Shown: positions 45,075-56,829 of the stretch, in pieces
Numbering within the stretch: the first letter of the stretch is position 1
Layout: every line of letters begins with the position of its first letter
NCBI RefSeq assembly: GCF_921293095.1
Contig: NC_060246.1
Coordinates: 111,146,941-111,210,940 of the forward strand
Source of the DNA: Ischnura elegans
Lineage: Eukaryota > Arthropoda > Insecta > Odonata > Coenagrionidae
Length of the DNA: 64,000 nt
Reading direction: 5' to 3'
Position numbers and translations under genes: made by a program
Notes under the pieces: model-generated
The model's database searches: none
What the model was told of the DNA's origin: nothing
Seen by the model: the letters and a program-made list of their open reading frames with translations, nothing else

Positions 45075-45334
45075 CAGGGATGCCGACTTACAAAAAATAT
45101 TGGGGGGCCCAAAACGGGGATCTTGCCCCGGGAAATTTTTTAAGTAGTGAGTTTTAAGTTTTTTAAGCATTTTAGAAGAGTCATATGATCAACATTAGAA
45201 CCCTGATAATTCAAATCTCGATATCTGGACACTCCGGGAAAAATCGGCAAGCCTGACACATTTTTTCCTCACACCTGTAACGAATTTTCGAGGGGGCTCG
45301 GGCCCCCTCAGGCCTCATGGAGTCGGCGCCACTG
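45075..45334. mobile_element. hAT-like MITE with CAGGGATGCCGACT / CAGTGGCGCCGACT ends
   Basis: The left end CAGGGATGCCGACTTA and right end (inverse) CAGTGGCGCCGACTCC pair with few mismatches. The flanks TAGAAAAG and TTGAAAAG are 8 bp duplications differing at one base. Non-coding, with G/C runs inside both ends. Confidence 0.75.
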
Positions 45335-45698
45335 TTGAAAAGTGGCTTTTTCCAAGTGGCAATATTCATCGATAATTTTTAAACATCGTTTCTTAAACTG
45401 GTGAAATAAATTCTTTCATCGTAGAGCCACCTTATAAAGATAACCACATTTTCAGTTTTTCCAAACATTCCGGGAGGGGGAGATGTATTATATCCATAGG
45501 GTAATTCATGAAATGAATCCATGAATTGTACTCCCCATCCCTAAAAGGCAGTGATAATGTACAGCACAATTGGATGCCAGTTTTCTTAATATCCACTTTT
45601 TTCACTGACACACACATTTTTTTAATACAGGCAAAGGTACGGCTAACATAAAATGAATTACAATACTTAATTCTATGCACCTTTATCCACATGCTGAT

Positions 45699-45953
45699 TA
45701 GTTGAGTAGCCAGGAATTCATTTGGGGGAGGGTCCCAAAGTCAGGGTGGAAATTTTTTAAAAAACTGTGATGCTAAGTAGAGGGTTAACTAATTTTAACA
45801 CTTTTCATAATCGGAAAAACTTCATTTGTCAAATATATCTTTTGTAAATTCATGATTTTTCAATATTTCGTTTTCTTTTATGAAGGAAATAAATTGTGTT
45901 TCTATATTTTGGGGGTCTGGACCCCCCCAACCTCCCCCCTTGCTACGCCACTG
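45699..45953 (-). mobile_element. hAT-type MITE, CAGTGGCGTAGC family, copy b
   Basis: The right end (inverse) reads CAGTGGCGTAGCAAGGGG and the left end TAGTTGAGTAGCCAGG is a worn match. Internal sequence (AACACTTTTCATAATCGGAA, TCAATATTTCGTTTTCT) matches copies c and d in reverse orientation. Flanks ATGCTGAT and ATGCTGTT are a 7/8 duplication. Confidence 0.8.
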
Positions 45954-45961
45954 ATGCTGTT

Positions 45962-47145
45962 TTCAGGGCATGCACGTCAGCCATGTGTGATAGTGATAAT
46001 GGAAATGCTGTGACATCCCCTGAGAAATGGTTCAATCTTAAATTGTAAATAGATTGTTAAGAGGCACTTCTCGACACAGGGGTGCATAAACTCAATCTAA
46101 GATCTCCTTGTTTACAGCCATTTCTACAGAATAAACACTTCTCTTTTCTTATTGATTGGGATAACCTTAACTTGAAAAGTAATTTAAATAGCTTACCTTC
46201 AATCAGTACTCGAGAACATTTTCCATATATCAAGTAGTTAAAGTTTTAGAACGCAGTTAGTTGAGTGGCATTTTTAAGATTCCATTTAGCTATGGCTATA
46301 TTTAATACCTATATGAAGTGGAATATCCTCCCAAATGAATATTCCAAGACAGGTTTTGCAACCAACTTCTTCCTTCTCAATCCTCAATGTCTTTAGGACT
46401 ATTTTTTGTTCTTTTTACCTTTTAATCTAGACATTAATTTTGTAGTTGCATCTTGATTTCATGAAATATTTGGTATAAAATTTTACCATTCCTCTAAATA
46501 AATGAGAAAACAAAATTAATGATATACTCATGACTCAATTATAATAGTAGCTCCTATATTTTACATAATATTACAAATCTACCTTATTTCTCCACAGAGA
46601 AAGGAGATACTAGTTTGGTAGTCATCTAGCACCTATTCAGGAAACCTGTGTTAGAACCTCAGTCAACCAGCATCATGCCATAAAGATTTTTTTCAAAATT
46701 TCAAATTCAATGTGATCAAAATCCTTTCATGAATCGCTACTTGGCAATTTCTCAAAACAAAATAATGAAAAACTTCATTCAAGCTCATAGATGGCTGAAA
46801 CTGTCTAAGGTTTCATTCGGTTACCCTTAAGGAGTCAAGTCGGCAAGCAATTGCTGTATCATATGATAATGACAGTTTATGCTGTTCTTGGGAGTTATAT
46901 TGTGCTATTGGGGTAAATATAGTGAATGAAGAAATATTGCGGCATACACATAGACTGTCATCTGGTTTGCCTCAGGCAAAATTTTCGAACTTGTAACTCT
47001 GATTTTTATACTTAAAATCAGAGCTACAATATTTATCATCATACTTAACATAATGATAAAATCAATTGATTTCCAAGGCTTTATATGGCATGACAGCTAA
47101 AAGTTATAAATATACCAAAATTAGCAAAGTTAAATAATCTTTTAC
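45962..47145. other. intergenic, nothing recognised
   Basis: AT-rich spacer between SPEF1 and B9D1. No gene, RNA or repeat identified. Confidence 0.4.
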
Positions 47146-47147
47146 AC

Positions 47148-47816
47148 AATAGGGTAGTTTCCTTCATCAAAGAAAACAAAAGGCAATAATTGTGATTCGT
47201 TACCCACCATTAGTGTATTCAAAATATACAAATTATTTCGTTTTAGAAATGCCGGTTTAAACAAATGGCAATGGTCCATTTTTATCCTCATTTGAAAAGG
47301 ACCAGATTGGCGCCCATGCGATGCCACTCCACGTGACGTCAAAGGGACCTAGTTTCTATACGAGAAGATAGGAGTTATGCATCCTCTGAGGTTACCAATG
47401 CATGCATGAGGCGCAGAGCTCAGGGAAACATGTCTTAATAATCACTTATTAAAACTGGCTAAGGTCGGAAAGTTTTCCTCGTTTGATAAGGTATTAATAA
47501 TCCTTATTTAAGCCAAGCGCTACCAGCCAGCAGGGTACCCAGCTACCCGCTGGCAGCCTGCGACGTATCAGCGCTAAGCCTCGCCTCAAGGTCACCTCAC
47601 CGGGCAGGAGGGGGAACCAGAAATACGACGTACGGAGAGATTTCCCGGCATTCATACTTATGCGTCGCGTTTTCACGCGCTTGAAATTTTTCACTTTTCA
47701 TTTAATCGCGAAAAATAGATATTGTCATTTAAAAATCTAAAAGCGTGAAATACGTACTCCAGGAATAATAATCGTTCGATATAGGCAATAAAAAAATAAT
47801 AGGAAACCACCCTATT
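47148..47816 (+). mobile_element. MITE, AATAGGGTAGTTTCC family, copy 2
   Basis: Ends AATAGGGTAGTTTCCT and AGGAAACCACCCTATT are inverted repeats. The body matches 28725-29290 in the same orientation with perhaps 80% identity by eye, and carries about 100 bp more in its middle (about 47530-47650). No transposase. Confidence 0.88.
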
Positions 47817-47829
47817 AGCATTGGTACAC

Positions 47830-48075
47830 CAGTGGCGTAGCAAGGGGGGACATCCACCCCCCCCAAAATATATAAGCACACTGATTTTGCATCACAAAAC
47901 TAAACCAAATATTGAAAAGTCATGCAATTTCAAAAGATTTCTTTGGGAAATGAAGTTTTTTCCATTATGAAAAGTGTTAAAATTAGTTTAAAACCCTATT
48001 CTTAGTACCATTTTTCAAAAAATTTTCCCTCTGGTTTTGGACCCTCCCCGAACGAAATTCCTAGCTATGCCACTG
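47830..48075. mobile_element. hAT-type MITE, CAGTGGCGTAGC family, copy c
   Basis: The left end CAGTGGCGTAGCAAGGGGG and right end (inverse) CAGTGGCATAGCTAGGA are flanked by a perfect 8 bp duplication TGGTACAC (47822-47829, 48076-48083). Non-coding. Shares CTGGTTTTGGACCC and ACGAAATTCCT with copy d. Confidence 0.92.
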
Positions 48076-48573
48076 TGGTACACTGAGTGTGCCAGCTCAA
48101 CTAATCCTGTTTCTCCTAGAGGAATGTGACTACTCATGGGTCAAGCCCCTCGGAAATGGCCCTAATAACCTGGGCAACTAAAACAAGGTCTTGGGTGCTC
48201 TATTCATAAAACACTTTTTAGAAACTAGTAACAAATATTTATTTACAGATCATGGAAAACACCATGCAGAGCAAATTCAATACACTCATCTCTTGAGAAT
48301 CACAAAATAGCAACACAACAGCATAAAAAAGCTAAGTCGTGAACAAAATTAGGATTATGTTCATTGCACATGCAAAATTTGTAGAGATGTGATCATGGTG
48401 CACAAAAAACTTTTCTGAGAAAGTCTCTCTTGGTGTCAATTCCTCAAATAGACAAAGGAACAAAATGTTTCACTTTCTCAAACATTCCTGACTTGATTAC
48501 TCTGTCTCTATCTTCCTCACCAATATCACAATGTTTGAGAATCACACAAAAACACCACTGAAACGATAGTCTG

Positions 48574-51500
48574 CTATTGGAAGGACATGTTGGCCATATC
48601 TGACGTTAGCACGCCCATTGATGTAATCCTTTCCACTGGGGCACTCACATCAGAGCTTGGACAACTCTGATAGCCCATATGAGACATATTCCTCTTCATG
48701 ACATTGAATGTCACATTCGTGTATCCCTCGGAACTAACTCTTGTAGCTGAAAAGTAGAGAATTAAAATGAATGATAGGAAAGATATGAAATAGGAATATA
48801 AAAGGAAGCAATAGTCTGGCTGAAGCAATTCAATTACTTATAGATTATGACCATTACAGCACTTACATTATCATAAGAAGTTTTTACAGGGAATGGATTT
48901 TGTAAACTTCGTGGGCGGGAAAACTTCTTATCATCGAAAGCAGGTAAAATTTTAATGGGTCATTTACCGCAATATAAATCTTTGGAAATAATTGCAAATT
49001 CATTTAAACAAAAGCAGTTTATTCTTTTTACTCATTGTGTCTAATATACATCCAACTAAAAATAGTTACGATATATTATGGTACTAATGTACCAAACATA
49101 AATACAAATTCCTCATATTACAGTCCGCCCACCGAGAGTTGTCCGTTGACAGTTAGAAAGGGTAGGGGGCAAGGTTGCCAGGTAAGAAATGGAAATGCCC
49201 ACATCACATGTAAACAAAAGAGTTCCGAGAAGAAGGGAGCCGGAAGGGACGACGAGCGTGAAAGACCCAAAGGAAGAATCTTTTGTTTTGGCAATTCGAA
49301 GAAAGGGCTTATTTTGGTGGTTCAGGCTTGTTTCAGTGCTTCATATGCATGTGACAACATAGTGTGACTAGGCAAGGGTGTGAGGTGCGTTTGGGAGACA
49401 GCGATTGGTTGCAAACCATGTTGGCGCAGGGTTCTCCGCCCCTCCTTTTAAAGTGCCATCGGACAACTCTCGCCAGCTGAACTGTAGAGTCAGACTGGTC
49501 ATATACTAACATCACTTTGATTTACCATTTCAGTCTACACAATATCTTCATCATGTCCAACAAAAATTTTCTACTGAGCTCAAACAAATTCAGGTCGTTA
49601 CATAAGTTATTAAAGGGATAACAAATTCATGGTTTGGCTGAACTTTATGACCAAGAAAAATTATTAAGCAGGAACTTATCATACGGGAGAAATTAGCACA
49701 TGAGTTATGGGATTTAATTTGAGAATTGACCATCAAAGTTCTAAAAGGGGAAAACTTCTTATCCGGGTCCTATTGTAATGTATACTTCTTGATTTTTGAT
49801 ATTAACACCAATTTCATTGAGTTTATATTATTATGATATTACTATTAAATAAAAAAATATCCACTGTCCATGTTCAAGAATTTAATTTCTTAAATCATTA
49901 GGGCTTTGAATATCTTTCTGAATCCAATGAAAACTGAGCATTAACTTAAAATAAAGATCATGCACCAATATAAGTACAAATACTTCGTAAGGACATCAAG
50001 AAATAAAATAGAGAGAGAGAATAATAAATTGCTGTTCAGAAAAATAGTGTATGTACATAGGATGTGGACCTAGATCAATACACTGCTACATGCATAAGGA
50101 ATATGTATCATGTTATACTTAGCTTTATTATCACTAATTTTATCCGCTAAATTGTAATTGCATTAAGTTTTTACATAAATTTATTGAACAAACAAAAACA
50201 AAAAAGATTTATTCTGCATGGTCTAAAATAATATAACATTACCATAAGCTCATAAAAATGCAAATAAAATTAAAAAGTTTTAGTATCTAACCATGAGTTA
50301 GAACAGCAGTGTTTTAGACACTTTTAGAAGGTATACTTGGTAATGCGAGAGGTCTAAAAATTTAAGTCAATGATTGTGATATATTTTAGGAAGGCGATGG
50401 TCCCAGGTTTGTTAGTTATCATGTTGAAAATAAATACTCCCTAGAAATATATCTTCCTTTGAGACACAGATATCCACCCCATTTTCTTTACGCAGCGGCT
50501 GATATGATCAGAAACCTTTACATTAAAAATACTTGTTATCCCAGAGTAAAATGTTCTTGCTCTAGTTACCTAGATTCAATGCTGATGAGTAATCACTCAT
50601 AAGAATTTCACCCATTGGGGGCTTGTGCCAATCATGTTGAAGTTCTCCCACCATGCCAATATAATTTTTAGCAATCAAAAGGAAATGGGTCTGGAATGGT
50701 ACTTATAACTGACCAAGCCTCCCCCTTTCTATGACACTTAGCATATTTTTCAATCCCAAATTTTATATATGCATCGCATGCATTTCCACGAAGAACAAAA
50801 TGTCTCTATACCCCTCACAGACAAGAATAGTAAGCGCAGGTACCCCAAAATAGCACGAAATACTGTGACTAGAGTCTTGCATACGTGATAATTCTAGAGC
50901 CAAAAAGGAAATTTATTCTTTATTTTAAGATGCCTACATTTAAGTCATCATCACGACTCATCCATGCAGGGAGTGGATTGATGCAGCTTTCTATATTTAC
51001 ACTGTGTCTAGGTATCTTGGATAGTTATGAGAAAATTTATTTGGGACAGTAAAATGTTATCGGACAGACAGTGGCATAGCCAGGGGGGGAGGGTCCGGAC
51101 CCCTCCCTGAAATATAAAAACACAATTATTTTTCTTCATAGAAGAAAACAAAATATTGAAATATCATTAATTTACAAAATATTTCTTTCACAAATTAAGT
51201 ATTTTCGATTAAGAAAAGTGTTAAAAGTAGTTTAAAACTATCTACTTAGGTTTTTTTATTAGGGTATTTTTTTAAAACAGGGTACTACATACGTTTGTTT
51301 TTAAAACATTTTCCTCCTGGTTTTGGACCCCCCACAAACGAAATTCCTGGCTACGCCGCTGAGGACAGACATCATAAAAGAAACTTCTGCATCCCAAGAA
51401 AAAAATTGCTGAAAGGACTGATTATTATTTATGGAGTCACCATAGTCTATTGAAGGAAGTTTAGCCCTTGAGTCATGTAATTAATTTAGCGGAAGTCAAC

Positions 51501-52818
51501 TTGTGAGAGAATAAATCCATATGATGCCTGAAAAATGTCAACCGACAAACAAACAAATGAAAAACAGCCAATGTTGTTTGTATTTTGTAAACAGGTTAAT
51601 ACTTTAATGGCTGTTATGAAACGCTATGTTTACAGATCATTTTTCCATCCAAGCTAATTCAACCCAATTACTTAAGAGGAGTTAACTTTTGCTTTGACTG
51701 TGGCAGTTATATTCTACCTGAGATAATAGCCATGAGTTTTAATGAAAAAACACATAAAAACAAAGTTTTGTTTCAGGAACAAAGCTATGAGGATATGATC
51801 AAAAATGTAATCCATTTTAGTGCACAATTTTCATAATTAAGGTTTTTAGACTACTCTTGGAAGTAACTATCAAGTACAAACTTACTCTACATAAATTAAT
51901 CTATGCACTAAAAGTAACTTGCTTCCTTAGATCGAGGTATAGTGTGAGTGTATTAGTGAGGTAAACTCAGTAAAAGAGTTACACAATGAAAATAACATCA
52001 TTATACGAAAAATGCCATAATACATGTACTTATAAATTACTTTCCATGAACCTTACCTTCTCTTCCTTCACCTTGGCCCAATACTCGAGGATCAACGTAT
52101 TCGGGCCGCCTCCCAGTGATCCATGCAGTAAACTTCTGAAGCTGCGAAGCAGATACTGGCACAAACATGGGCAATCTGCAAGGTAAATAACAAAATTGCA
52201 GTGTGACAGGAAACAAATAATTCGAAGACCGAAGAGGTATATATTAAACTGCCACAGAACATGATGTACCTCCTATGATGACTGCCCAGTCGAAGAGGAA
52301 TGTGACACATGCCATAACCTCGTACTACATCATTACCAAATGCATCCAGTCCATATACACAAACGACTAGTCGAGGCCCTACGAAGGAGAAATAATTGTA
52401 GAAAACATCCAAAACCATTCAAACGTAGCAGTCTAGCTGTAATAATACTCACATCCGTAGGGGTTGGTACTTTTCAAGGATATATCTAAAGGTAAGTTCC
52501 ATACAACTAATCCCCTTCCATCAAGAGTTTTTCTCGAAACTTGAGAAATCCCCTCCTCAAGACCCTAGATATTAAAAAAAAGACACGTATTACTATGAAA
52601 CACAAACAGCTTGATAAAACATTGCCATATCAACAATCGATATCAATCAATATATGGACGAATTTTTCAATTGGTTATGAATTAAAAATTTTACTTACGG
52701 AAGCAACAACCCAGTCATTTCCAAACATAAAGCAATACTTGCAGTAAAGTTCATTGAAACGTGGGAATTCTCCACTTTCTATTTGCCCGGTCACAGACAC
52801 AACGAAAGACTCATCCAT
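48574..52818 (-). CDS. B9D1: B9D1, B9 domain-containing protein 1
   Basis: Five exons in transcript order: 52818-52699, 52564-52453, 52378-52270, 52175-52057 and 48746-48574. All phases agree and give 633 nt, 210 aa (human 204). It reads [97 protein letters not shown] and [10 protein letters not shown]. This follows the vertebrate B9D1 order with few gaps; nearly the whole protein is the B9 (C2-like) domain. B9D1 works with B9D2 and MKS1 in the MKS module of the ciliary transition zone, gating membrane proteins into the cilium. Introns 1-3 are short (about 75-135 bp); intron 4 is 3.3 kb and holds two MITEs. An AAATGGCGGC stretch (YY1-like) lies at 52904-52913, about 85 bp upstream of the ATG. 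Confidence 0.96.
49121..49484. mobile_element. Tc1/mariner-like MITE in B9D1 intron 4
   Basis: The left end CAGTCCGCCCACCGAGAG and right end (inverse) CAGTTCAGCTGGCGAGAG, followed by TTGTCCG on both, are inverted repeats flanked by TA on each side. CAGT ends with TA duplications fit Tc1/mariner. 364 bp, GC-richer than its surroundings, with no transposase frame. Confidence 0.75.
51069..51361. mobile_element. hAT-type MITE, CAGTGGCGTAGC family, copy d
   Basis: The left end CAGTGGCATAGCCAGGGGG and right end (inverse) CAGCGGCGTAGCCAGGAAT are flanked by CGGACAGA and AGGACAGA, an 8 bp duplication with one change. Lies in B9D1 intron 4. Confidence 0.9.
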
Positions 52819-52829
52819 TGTTTACAACA

Positions 52830-54300
52830 AATTGAAAAACCCCCATCCGACCTACTCACGCACTCACTCTTCACTTGCAATCGGTTTCGTAGACGGCCAC
52901 TCGAAATGGCGGCGTGGTTGTCGGTCAGTGACATGTAAATAAACAAACTTGGACATCATGGGCGTATAACTTTTCGTAGAGAAATTTTACTTAGCCAAGT
53001 AAAAGATAATGTCCCATCTTGGCGGGATGAAATCTACACCAAATATGAAGAATAACCAAGAATATTGGTTTTATGTGGTCTATAAATAACAATTACATTT
53101 TAAAGTCGGAAATAGCAGCCTTACTCGGGTCAGATATAATTAGAAAGGCAACACGAGGAGTCTTGGAAGCTCATAGCATACTATGGAGTAAAGTTTGTAT
53201 AGGTTGAGTGTTCAGTAATTCTTGCTGATAAAAATCTCAGGTAATTACCAAGCTTATTTTTAGTGAATTTTGGAGTAATATCGTCAGCCAATAGGGATTA
53301 ATACATTATTACCATGATCAATATATACGTATCTTATTCTCCGAAACGTAAAGATGGCTTTCTTGAATACGATTAATGTTTTTGCTGTTTATCATTAATT
53401 AACATTCAGTTTTATATTTTTCACTCCTTTCATTCATCCTAAATACACCTCAAAGGTAAAGCTAATCTTGTAGTTAAGTTGGGTTTAGAGAAGTTTGAAT
53501 CATCAAAAAAGGCGGATCCGCACGTCAGGCTTGGGGGTGGTCATATCAGCATTAGGGTGATAATGGCTAACAGATTTGTACCCTAATTAACACGCGTGGA
53601 ACTTCTTTTCCTCCGAGATTCAACGGTATGAGGTCTCTGCGATTAAAGAGGGAGGGCATGCAGTGGAATAGAACTTCTCAGGCCTCTCCTTCCGGGGGAA
53701 GGGAAGGTCACGGCCCCTCATCACTCTCTCCATGGCCGTCAATAATGGTCAACTACATTCTATAAGGTCGAAAATTCTCTTGAGTGGTGACAGTTTATTT
53801 TGTCAGACTTCCGTATTATCTGACAGACAGCCAAGCTGTATAGGTGGTGACTCCACTAATGGGCAGGAATTCATGGGTGCCTTCTGCAACGCAGGCGGAA
53901 ACAGTGCGGCTCCAGGGTCAAATACAGGGTTGGTGGGGGTGGAGAAGATTTGGTGAAATAATTTCTCGTTAAAGCACCTCTCCGTTTGTTGCGAGGTTAA
54001 TTGGATGGTCCTCGCGAGAAATATTTTTTCATAGGAATAGCCGTCGCCAGAAAATATTTTTTGGCCGGGTGAATTTGAGGGATGTTCATTTGAAGAGCAT
54101 ACACGGAGGAAATTTTCAAAAACTTAAAGGGGTTTTGAGCCCTTGGACCCCCCACACTCCGTGCGCTTTAATGAGAGAAGATGTTTCTTCTGCAAAATAT
54201 TCATTTCTTCTTTCTTCTCTTCCATCGCTGCGATTGCTGATCGCTAAGGACACTCACGAGCTCTATCGCCCTCGAATCCGATGACCATTTTACCATAGGG
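52830..54300. other. spacer between divergent B9D1 and ASB-like genes
   Basis: About 1.5 kb separating divergently transcribed genes, so it should hold both promoters. 52840-52940 is GC-richer and next to B9D1. A YY1-like AAATGGCGGC is at 52904. No clear TATA box. 53640-53960 and 54120-54300 are GC-richer and may include 5' UTR of the downstream gene. Confidence 0.4.
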
Positions 54301-54312
54301 CCGCTTTGAAAC

Positions 54313-56820
54313 ATGGATCCATCGCACTGTCTGCCCGGCCACATTCTCAAGAGTATCGTGGTGCCCGCGTCCGTCTCCAGGCGGCGCCACCCCAACGACG
54401 TCGGCATCCGGAAGAAGAGGAGCCGCGGGGCGGACGTCGTACTGGCCGTCAGGCAGTGTGACTTCGAGGCGCTGGAGAGGCTGCTACGAGAGGAGGGGGC
54501 AGACCCCGACGAGGGCCTCGGGGCCACCACGCCCCTGGCCATGGCCCTCGCCCTGGGGGCCTACCCCTGCGTCGAAGCCCTCCTGCGGCTCGGCGCCGAC
54601 CCCCGACGCCGCTCCGTGGACGCACAGGGCCGCATCGAGCCCCCCCTGGTGGCGGCTGTGCGCCTCGGCTGTCCTCCGCCCCTTTGCCGCCTACTGCTGG
54701 ACCACGGCGCGGACCCCGACGCAAGGGACTTCTACGGACATTCGGCCCTCTGGACGGCAGTCTACCACAAGAGGGCGGAGCTCATGGAACTACTGTTGAA
54801 TAGGGGAGCTAAGGTGAGTGGTTTGCTCTGGTGAGTTAATGTAGGAAAGGGATGGGTTAAGGAGGAGAAGCCGAAGAGTTGGGTGTGTAATCCGTACCGA
54901 AAAAATCTTTAAATTAAGAGGACATATATTCAAGGGTGATATTTGTTTCAAAGGCGGCCTGAAACTTACTTGAGTTAAATAAACATTCTGAGGGTTGGAA
55001 TAATTAATATTTATTTCTCTGGATAGTATTTTTAATTCAGGAGTATTGGTAGCTATTCAATGTCATGAAATTATTCTCAAGAATATTTTCTTTATTCTAC
55101 CATTCGAGTCGGATCCCTTCTAACACAAAGAAAATATTCTTGGCACATATGTTGGAAGGTCGCACTCTTTAATCAAGAGTGCGCCTCTTGATAAAATAAA
55201 ATATTTTTTTAGTAATCATTTTAGAGAAAATATTAAGGAAGTCAGCCGAAAACGTGGTTTTCCAACACAACTTATCAAATCACTCCGGCATTATTCGAAG
55301 AAATTGAAAAATAGTGCGACGATTTTATGGATTTCCATTTTTGCGAAGGTACAAGCTACAGAGATTGTAATGATCTACACTACATACTACCCCGCAAGCC
55401 GTCTCAATTGACGTATGTCCGGGGGTGTTAGCACATCAACCGTTTATGAAACAAACCCAAAGAAAAATAGGTGCGCTTTGGAGTGATGCGGGGGAAAACA
55501 AATTCCAATACCTATCCGTTCGACAAAATGTCTATCTTATGTTATCGTCTTTGCCGCTCCTGGAAATATATATAGAAGTTCTAAGATGATACTCCCGCGT
55601 CGTTCTGTCAGATGCCTCTTATTAATTGTTCAAGCAGTCTAAGCCTTGCACGTTGCCTCTTCGAGTCTCCAGCGCCTCCCGGACGGATTAGTGTAAAATG
55701 TCGGCAATCATGCGTGTCGTCTACCTTGCCAGATTCTTGGGAGCACCGTATTGGCTGAAGTTCAAGGCGGAGATGTTGTGAAAAATGTCAAAAATATTCA
55801 GTATGTCGTACTTGAGGAACTCTCAGAATGTGGAATCGATATTTAAAGTCTTCTCTATCAATGTGACGGTGACGGCGTTGGCACGCGTGATATCGTTGTG
55901 ACGCGTGCCAACATTTATTGCCTCCGTGGCGTGTTGTCATTTCCTGTTAGGCATTTATGTTAGGCACACATTCCCCTGTGCCCCCCATAAATCCGCCTAT
56001 GCGTACATGTTCCGTTCCTGTCCACAAAAATCGTTCATGCATTCACAAATTGACTCGCACGTGTTGATGTATCGTGTTTTACTAAACAGACCTTTAAACA
56101 ATAACGAACGCAGACGTGAGAGGTCAAGAAGTGGCCGTAGAACGCGGTGACACGCTCGCCATGAGTTCGCTAGTTCATCAAGTTATCGTAGCCTTCCATT
56201 TTTGTCACGGATAGCTCTAGGGGTAGTTACCTATCGACGTACGGGAAATACGTTCTTTTTTCCAAACTCTTCCACAATGAACAAAAATTGGTGAAGGCGC
56301 CCAATATGGGACGCTCTATGTGGAAATAACTTTAAGCTTGTTTTATTTTTCGTCGTTACGTCTCGTTTGTGTCGCGTAGGTTGCCGAGTGGAGCAGCGCG
56401 GGCGAGAGGGTGCCTCTCCCCTGGAACGAGTGCCCACTGTACGAGGCGGCCCGGCAGGGGTGGCGATGGTGCCTGCCGCTCGTCTCCTGCGGCGCCTGGG
56501 GTTCTGGGGGCCTCCTCGAGGTGGTGCTCGAGAGGGGCGACGCGGGGGCGGCCAAGGGACTCGTGCTGGCAGCCGGCCTCCGCATCCCCCCCGGCGCCGA
56601 TTGCCTGGCCGCCCCTGCAGGCGGCGACCCCTGCGCGCTCCGCCAGTGGCTGCAACACGAGATGGCCTCTCCGCCGCCCCTGGCCAGGCTGTGCCGACAC
56701 GGCGTCAGGGCCTGCCTATCGCGGGCCGCCCGCGGAAGGGACCTTACTCCGAGGGCCGCCATGCTGCCCCTGCCGCCACACCTCCTTCGATACGTCCTCC
56801 TCGACCCCTTGGGGCCGTGA
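54313..56820 (+). CDS. ankyrin repeat and SOCS box (ASB-type) protein
   Basis: Two exons, 54313-54813 and 56380-56820, joined in phase 0 across a 1566 bp GT-AG intron (AAG|GTGAGT ... CGCGTAG|GTT), giving 942 nt, 313 aa. Ankyrin repeats are visible at about residues 40-68 (DVVLAVRQCDFEALERLLRE), 72-97 (TPLAMALALGAYPCVEALLR), 108-137 (PLVAAVRLGCPPPLCRLLLD) and 146-170 (SALWTAVYHKRAELMELLLN). A fifth starts near 186 (CPLYEAARQGW). The end (265-313) reads PPPLARLCRHGVRACLSRA, then LPLPPHLLRYVLL. This is a SOCS box: a BC-box L-x3-CRxxVR for Elongin B/C binding and an LPLPPxLxxYL Cul5-box. ASB proteins are substrate receptors of Cullin-5 ubiquitin ligases. Which ASB orthologue this is cannot be told. 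Coding GC is far above the surroundings. The start codon is the first ATG of the frame; a non-coding 5' exon may exist upstream. Confidence 0.85.
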
Positions 56821-56829
56821 GACGCCGCC

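Noticed and set aside
49035-49367. 110-codon plus-strand frame
   Set aside because: Largely covers the Tc1-like MITE at 49121-49484; GC-rich non-coding element.
54449-54724. Minus-strand frames opposite the ASB gene
   Set aside because: GC-rich antisense shadows; the plus strand has clear ankyrin repeats.
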